From Aspidiotus rigidus (taxonomy: Eukaryota; Arthropoda; Insecta; Hemiptera; Diaspididae): a DNA stretch of 64,000 bases. The stretch spans positions 16,280,501-16,344,500 of the forward strand of contig JAVHKY010000025.1 of the NCBI GenBank assembly GCA_035079385.1, given 5' to 3'. Shown here piece after piece: positions 59,151-64,000 of this stretch. Both the position numbers and the translations under genes were made by a program. The notes under the pieces are model-generated. The model was given only the letters and a program-made list of their open reading frames with translations, made no database searches and had not been told where the DNA came from. Each line of letters opens with the position of its first letter. Position 1 is the stretch's first letter.

Positions 59151-59830
59151 CCCCCCCCCCCCCTCAGTTTATAATAATGCAGCATACTCAAGTTATACTA
59201 AGCCTATACTAGGTCTACGCTCTTTGATACTAGGCCTGAACAAGTCTAGGCCTCTACTAGGCTACACCCTAGCTAGTATAAATCTAGCATACAGTTTATT
59301 AGATACTCCCAGTATAGCTTTATCTTAGGCTTACACTAGATCTAGAATCCTAACTTTAAATTAGGTCTAGGCTTTCTATGTCTCTCCCCTCGAACACTAT
59401 TTGTTGTATGCAGTTTATACTAGCTCTATCAGTATACTAATTTTATACCAGGCTTACACTAGCTCTACGCCTCCGTATACAAAGTCGAAGCTTGCTTTAT
59501 ATTAGCTCTATACAAGGTCAAGGCTTTCCCCCACGTTTTATTTCTTCACTGAGCCCCAAACCCATATGCAGTATACTAAGCTAAGAAGAGGGCAAACCAA
59601 GAGGATGTGAATGAACCCCGAAAGGTAGTAACTTTTATACAAGGCTTCTTATACTAGACAAAAAAGGAGGTGAACGAACAGAAGGAGAAAGAATGAAACT
59701 GAATGGAGAGAGTGCCTCCCCTATGCAGTTCATATTAGTTCTATACTAAGTTTAGGCTTCTGTTATACTAAACTTTGGCTTCGAACACTGTACCTAAGCC
59801 GTGGCCACTCAGTTGAATAAAAAGTATACC
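59151..59830. repeat. CTAG-rich degenerate repeat (TATACTAGGTCTAGGC)
   Basis: Starting after C13 (59151-59163), words such as ATACTAGG, TCTAGGC, CACTAGCTCTA and TATACTAG recur at roughly 15-40 bp intervals for over 600 bp. A second short patch follows at 60190-60255. The pattern looks like a decayed short tandem repeat. Confidence 0.7.
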
Positions 59831-59913
59831 AGGTTAATAATGAAAGTGAAGTGAAAACCTCACATACATGAAACATGATCTTTTTCTATTTGCTTCCACC
59901 AGAAGATTTTTTT

Positions 59914-60165
59914 AGTGGGGAACCCACTATCCCTTTTGTTGGAGATACTTTCAGGAAATTTTCGGCCCGCGGTTGATAAGGTCATGGAGAGCAGGGGGGG
60001 CGTTGGAAAAATGTCGACTCTTGAGCTATACATGATAAGAAGGGGACTCGGAAAAATTTCGACTCGTGTTCGCGGTCCGAGGTTGATGACGTCACGGAGG
60101 GGCGGGGGGCGACGGCTTCCTTAACGAAGTTGAATGAGGAACGCAGGGAACTTGTTTTATATGAG
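59914..60165 (+). repeat. GGGGAACCC-family element, forward copy
   Basis: AGTGGGGAACCCACT (59914-59928) is a palindrome with 6 bp arms. It is followed by ATCCCTTTTGTTGGAG, a TACTTTCAGGAAATTTTCG word, GAGGTTGATGACGTCACGG (about 60078), and two 45 bp units with GAGCTATACATGATAAG. The block ends with TTAACGAAGTTGAATGAGG and GCAGGGAACTTGTTTT, the core of the first family, so the two families share parts. Confidence 0.8.
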
Positions 60166-60254
60166 TCAAATTGGATTTGGTAGAATTCAAGGGAGCCTAG
60201 ACCTAGTATAAAGCTAGAATAAAGAAGGCTTAGACCTTCTATAGCCTAGTATAA

Positions 60255-60312
60255 TATACCAAAGAAAAAGAGTACGGTTCTACGTAAAACCGTACTCTTT
60301 TTCTTTGGTATA
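60255..60312. repeat. 58 bp near-perfect palindrome
   Basis: The left arm TATACCAAAGAAAAAGAGTA plus CGGTT (60255-60279) is matched exactly by the right arm (60288-60312). The 8 bp centre, CTACGTAA, holds a palindromic TACGTA, so only one pair in the whole 58 bp is mismatched. A smaller hairpin, AGAAGG-CTTAGA-CCTTCT, lies just upstream near 60224-60241. Confidence 0.95.
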
Positions 60313-60374
60313 ATGACGCGCAACGACGACTACTCAATCGTTGATTTTATAGTATAATATAATTCGAGAGTCTA

Positions 60375-60600
60375 AATTTTTCTCTAATCTCGAGCTATAT
60401 AATATGAATTTTGACTCTCGAGCTAAACATAATAGGAGGGGGACTTACAAAAATTTTGACTCTCGAGCTATATATGATAGGAGAGGGACTTAGAAAAAAT
60501 ATAATTATGCCCAGAGGATCGAAATTTTTCCAAGTTTTTCGCCAGAGGGCGCACGGCGAACTTCTCAAAAACCCCCCATAAAACAGGTTTCCTGTTAAAA
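60375..60600 (+). repeat. 45 bp-family units ending in AACAGGTTTCCTGTT
   Basis: Units with CTCGAGCTATATATGATAGG and AGGGACTTAGAAAAAT lead into CCCCCCATAAAACAGG and TTTCCTGTTAAAAC (about 60572-60599). The palindrome again stands at the junction between repeat and other DNA. Confidence 0.75.
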
Positions 60601-60735
60601 CTTCGACCTACCCGCAATCCCCATTTTTTGGGGGTACTTTCAGGAAATTTTCGTCTACGAACGCGGGCGCGAGCGACCCGAGGTTGATGACGTCACGGAG
60701 AGGTAGATTTGGAAAAATTTCGACTCTTAAATTTA
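60601..60735 (+). repeat. GGGGAACCC-family element, decayed forward copy
   Basis: GGTACTTTCAGGAAATTTTCG and GAGGTTGATGACGTCACGG (about 60682) match 59948-60095. The terminal palindrome is degraded (CTACCCGCAATCCCC). Confidence 0.7.
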
Positions 60736-61319
60736 AACTATTCATCCTCAGCAATAGTTGTTCTTCTATATATTCTGTTTTTTTCAATACCTTCTACAGT
60801 GGTGTAAAGGTCTTGCGGGTTCCCCGCTCGTCGTGGCAAAACTTGCAACGGCACCTTAATTTTTTCTTTTGTCTAATATTTAAAAAGTCGTTTATTTCCC
60901 GCCCCTGAAAATCATCTTCCAAATTTGCCCCTGATTTTCAAACCCTCTACCTCTAAATAGTTCGAGGGCCAGAGTTGTTTTCTAAGTCCCACTTTCGATA
61001 CTCGATAGGCTAAAAAAGTGGGAAAGAGAAGTCCTCCTGGTCCAAAGTCGGACACAAGTGGGCTCGCTTTCGTCCCATCATCATAATTATAATAACTCAA
61101 GACTTAAAATTTTAACAGGGACCTGTTCTGTGGGGGCTTTTTCCGAAAATTTGCCATGCGCCTTATGATGCGCGGCCAAAACAAAAAACTCGCAGCCTAC
61201 CTCATCAGCTGCTCAGATTGCCTTCATTAACTGTGTTAATCGAGGCAATTAACAAACAAAACCTGTTTCATGAGGGTTTCTTTGTTTATACTTTTTCTAA
61301 ATAAATATTAAACTTTGTT
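60736..61319. other. Spacer with two palindromic motifs
   Basis: TTTTAACAGGGACCTGTTC followed by TGGGGG at about 61111-61138, and AAACCTGTTTCATG at 61259-61273. No gene is seen. Confidence 0.5.
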
Positions 61320-61830
61320 CAGTCCATATTTTTCCAAGTCTCTCTCTCTCATCATACATAGCTTGAAAGTCTAAATTTTTCTCCGAGGTCGAGATTTTCT
61401 CTAGTCCGTTTCCCGTCATATGTAGCTTGAAGGTCGAAATTTTCTAAGTTTATTTTTTTATCATTAACAGCTTGGAGATCGAAATTTTTTCAAAACCCCC
61501 TTTCTATCTCCTATTAAGCGCCGAGATCGCAATTTTTTTCCAAGTCCAACTCTTTGGATAGTTGAAATTTTTCTGCCTTCTCCCTATCATGCATAGCTTG
61601 AAAGTCGAAATTTCTTCAACTTTCCACCCTTTGTAGAGCTCGACGAATTTTTCTCAGTTCAATATTCGACACCAAAAAAGCGGGAAGAGGGAGAAAAATT
61701 GAAAAAAAAAGGGAAACATTTTTCCCAGGATCTAATTAGATTAGGATAGTTCTGATTTCGTCAGATGGTAGATGCCAAATTTTTGAATTCGTCCCTCCCC
61801 TCCCCTCATGGAACAGGTTCCCTGTTGAAA
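61320..61830 (-). repeat. Diverged 45 bp units, reverse orientation
   Basis: Repeated CATAGCTTGAAAGTC, GAAATTTTTC and CCAAGTC words to about 61635, then AT-rich sequence ending at TCATGGAACAGG-TTCCCTGTTG near 61807-61828. Confidence 0.7.
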
Positions 61831-61974
61831 GGAGACAATTTTTACCCAGTGACCTTAAAATTAGGATAGGTCCGTGACGGTGGAGGGCGTTATACCAAAC
61901 TTAAAAAAAAAATAGAAGCAATTGCAGACGTTGCAATGGCAGCGGGGAACCCGCAATTCCTTAACTCGACCTCT
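61831..61974. other. Spacer with GGGGAACCC motif
   Basis: AATGGCAGCGGGGAACCCGC at about 61933 is repeated at 62460 (CAATGGCAGCGGGGAACCCG). Confidence 0.6.
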
Positions 61975-62345
61975 CAGGAATATATAGCTCGAGACTCGAA
62001 ATTCTTCTAAATCTTCTAAGTCCCCCTCCTATCATATATATCTCAAGACTTGAAATTGTTCCAAGTCCCCCTTCTATCATATATAGCTCGAGTCTCAAAA
62101 TTTTTCTAAGTTTTTGGTTGGACGGCGGACGGTAGCTCGAAAGTCAAAATTCTTCCAAGTCCCCCCCCCCCCTATTATATATAGCTCGAGACTTGAAATT
62201 CTTCCAAGTCCCCTTCCTATCATATATAGCTCGAGACTCGAAATTCTTTTAAGTCCCCCTCCTTTCATATATAGCTCGAGACTCGAAATTCTTCCAAGTC
62301 CCCCTCCTATCATATATAGCTCGAGACTCGAAATTCTTCTGTCCC
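61975..62345 (+). repeat. 45 bp tandem array, about 7 units
   Basis: The unit in this orientation is CCTATCATATATAGCTCGAG followed by ACTCGAAATTCTTCCAAGTC and CCCCT. The last four units are nearly identical. C12 at 62161-62172 lies inside one unit. Because 45 is a multiple of three, the plus frame 62114-62359 reads a 15-residue peptide repeat (IIYSSRLEILPSP), and the minus frame repeats likewise. These are not genes. Confidence 0.95.
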
Positions 62346-62364
62346 ATAACCTAACCTAACCTAC
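62346..62364 (+). repeat. Three CCTAA units (telomere-like)
   Basis: AACCTAACCTAACCTAC lies directly after the 45 bp array. (TTAGG)n is the ancestral insect telomere repeat, but three units can arise by chance. Confidence 0.6.
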
Positions 62365-62580
62365 GGACGCGGACGTTTTCTGAGGATGTAATTTCTTAAC
62401 AAAATGGATAGTGGGTTCCCCGCTAAAAGAAATTAAATGCCAATGCCATTGCAGGACTGCAATGGCAGCGGGGAACCCGCTGTCCGAGTCCCCTAGCGCC
62501 TGAAGTTTCTCCAAGTCCTGAAAATCATGACATGACAACTTGAACGCGCTGCAATCTCAGGGAAGCCATCGTCTTTCCAA
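62365..62580. other. Spacer with two GGGGAACCC-type palindromes
   Basis: ATAGTGGGTTCCCCGCTA at 62408-62425 (reverse form) and AGCGGGGAACCCGCT at about 62467. Both have 5-6 bp arms about a three-base centre. Confidence 0.7.
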
Positions 62581-62842
62581 GCCCCCTCCTATCATATAGC
62601 TAGAGTGTCGAAATTTTTCCAAGTTCCCGTTCTACCATATATAGCTCGGAGGTCGGAATTTTTTCAAGTCCCTCTCCTATCATATACGGCTAGAAAGTCG
62701 ACATTTTTCCAAGTTCCCTTCCCTCTCCGTGACGTCATCAACCTCGTGACGTCATCAACTACGCTCGCGCCCACGCTCGAGCTCGCGGACGAAAATTTCC
62801 AGGAAGTACCTCCAACAAAAGGGATAGCGGGTTCCCCGTTAA
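62581..62842 (-). repeat. GGGGAACCC-family element, reverse copy, with 45 bp units
   Basis: Three 45 bp units (62585-62720) are followed by TGACGTCATCAACCTCGTGACGTCA (62731-62755), GAAAATTTCCAGGAAGTACC, AACAAAAGGGATAGCGGGTT and CCCCGTTAAG. This is the reverse complement of the forward copy at 59914, in the same internal order. Confidence 0.85.
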
Positions 62843-64000
62843 GAAACCATTGAAATTCTGAGTTCCGATCCTCCATAGAGGGGACTTGAGAAAAGTGTGT
62901 GCTACGCCCCTCCAAGAAGAAGGGTCTTGAATGAATGTCGACCTCGAAAATATATAAGGAAACCTGAACGGACGGGTGTAATTACTTTTCCGTTAGGAAA
63001 AGTCGGTGAAAAATCGAAAGGGCTCCTCGAACTTCGATACCCCTTACTGCAAATTGAAATTGGCTACAAACTCGGATTCATCAATAGTAAACGAAATCTT
63101 CCTTACCTTATATACTCTGCTGATAGGTATGATTGATCCGAAATTACTGAAGTCACTTATCGTGTCATACTTGTGCTTATGATTCAATCGTTGCACATCA
63201 AAATGCCTTGTTAAATTTTACAATTGGCAAATCTAAAACCACGTAGGTAGCCTTTTCAATTAGTTGGCTTGACGCGAGAACAAGATCTGTCACTAAGTAT
63301 CCACTTTGCAACCAAAAGAAGCAAGTGAAAGATCCGTAAGAACAATCATCTTTGAACAAAGACGTATACGCGAAGAATCTATTCTCAACATCGTTATAAT
63401 CCGCGGATACGTCTTTCTTACCTCGTGCGGCAGATATTGACCTTTGAAGACCTACACGAAGTACGCGTGTATTCACTTCGTATATCTTTCCTAAACAGTA
63501 CGTATTGTTTTAATGAAGTACGAATTGGTCAGTCATAATTCATTATACCGCATTATAACCCAGAAGAAGTTGGACTGACGAGCGTCCAATTTATTGTGTT
63601 GGTTTCCACAGCGAGTGCGCTTCTATACGGAGAAATAAAAAAAATCGAAATAAATAATAAATATATAGGCTATGTACTGTACTGTACTGTAATAATCTAT
63701 CGGATAATACGAGGTAAGAAAATGTCCAAGTCATCGTTCTACACGCTGCGGATACCAACATTCACGTCAGAATAAGAGTCCGCTAATCAGTTTTATATTT
63801 CTAGCTGATCATCGTCGTACAAGCAGGAAAAGAAGGGTAATGCATCCTACATAGTCCTTTATTATTTATTTATTCTACTCGTGAATGTGTACAATTGTAC
63901 ATACACAGTACACGCAGCACCTTAGTTTTTATAAAGTCCGAACCGAAACGTTTCTCACAAAGCGCTCATCACACACAAGCGAGACCTAATTTCCGGTGAG
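62843..64000. other. Gene-free end of window
   Basis: A minus-strand GAG followed by GTAAGA at about 63421 could be a splice donor after a short frame (63422-63476), but the frame lacks an ATG start. Three TACTG units near 63676. No recognised gene. Confidence 0.35.

Noticed and set aside
61975..62345. CRISPR-like appearance of regular repeats
   Set aside because: Units are contiguous, with no unique spacers, and lie in eukaryotic DNA; it is a plain tandem repeat.
62346..62364. Interstitial telomere
   Set aside because: Only three CCTAA units; too short to claim more than a likeness.
63422..63476. First exon before a GTAAGA donor (minus)
   Set aside because: The frame has no ATG, and the donor alone is not enough.
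1..64000. Bacterial, phage or viral origin
   Set aside because: No dense gene order or ribosome-binding sites, no recognisable viral gene; LINE relics, splice signals and TIR elements show an animal nuclear genome.

Overview
The window is eukaryotic nuclear DNA, most likely from an arthropod. It has no dense gene array, no operon structure and no open frame above 150 codons. It does have splice-site-like signals, remnants of several non-LTR retrotransposons, cut-and-paste element ends, fold-back elements, long homopolymer tracts and tandem repeats. Three copies of a CCTAA (TTAGG-type) motif and a TAGGTAC-rich AT stretch fit an insect, but this is inference. I read most of the window as intron or intergenic DNA. 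The coding evidence is two or three isolated candidate exons, none assigned to a family.

Layout: 1-970 holds two copies of a ~265 bp direct repeat. A candidate 3'-terminal coding exon with polyadenylation signals lies at 2607-2727 (+), an inverted array of ~28 bp units at 3085-3475, and a tRNA-like, SINE-like piece at 4010-4098. A minus-strand LINE relic (endonuclease joined to the end of the reverse transcriptase) occupies 6052-6858. A block of repeats with paired TGACGTCA sites, poly-C tracts and short palindromes fills 10.9-12.85 kb, and a degenerate ~250 bp tandem array fills 15.95-18.15 kb. An inverted repeat brackets 20.85-23.13 kb. A second LINE endonuclease relic is at 26.76-27.29 kb, followed by a 984 bp element with terminal inverted repeats and a 5 bp target duplication (27544-28527). 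Two ~1.1 kb inverted copies of one repeat (28993-30172 and 34747-35780) bracket 4.6 kb; the left copy carries a nested hAT-like insertion. A TGACGTCA-bearing tandem array lies at 36.08-37.0 kb. RNase-H-clade LINE tails lie at 39.9-40.7 kb and 53.3-53.7 kb, and an endonuclease-like relic at 44.0-44.27 kb. A candidate signal-peptide exon is at 50375-50447 (-), a 550 bp fold-back at 51.4-51.97 kb, and a CpG-depleted AT-rich tract at about 52.1-56.35 kb. From 58 to 63 kb there are 45 bp tandem units, GGGGAACCC palindromic motifs, a CTAG-rich degenerate repeat and a 58 bp near-perfect palindrome.

The most distinctive pattern is a dispersed repeat superfamily seen across the window. Its recurring parts are a near-palindrome of the form AACAGG-NNN-CCTGTT (or AGCGGG-GAA-CCCGCT), a variable poly-C tract, a pair of TGACGTCA octamers usually 16 bp apart start to start, and 45 bp units around the words TATATAGCTCGA and CCAAGTCC. 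I recognise no autonomous partner for it here. Open frames on repeat DNA (for example the PIIYSSRLEIL frame at 62.1 kb) are by-products of units whose length is a multiple of three.
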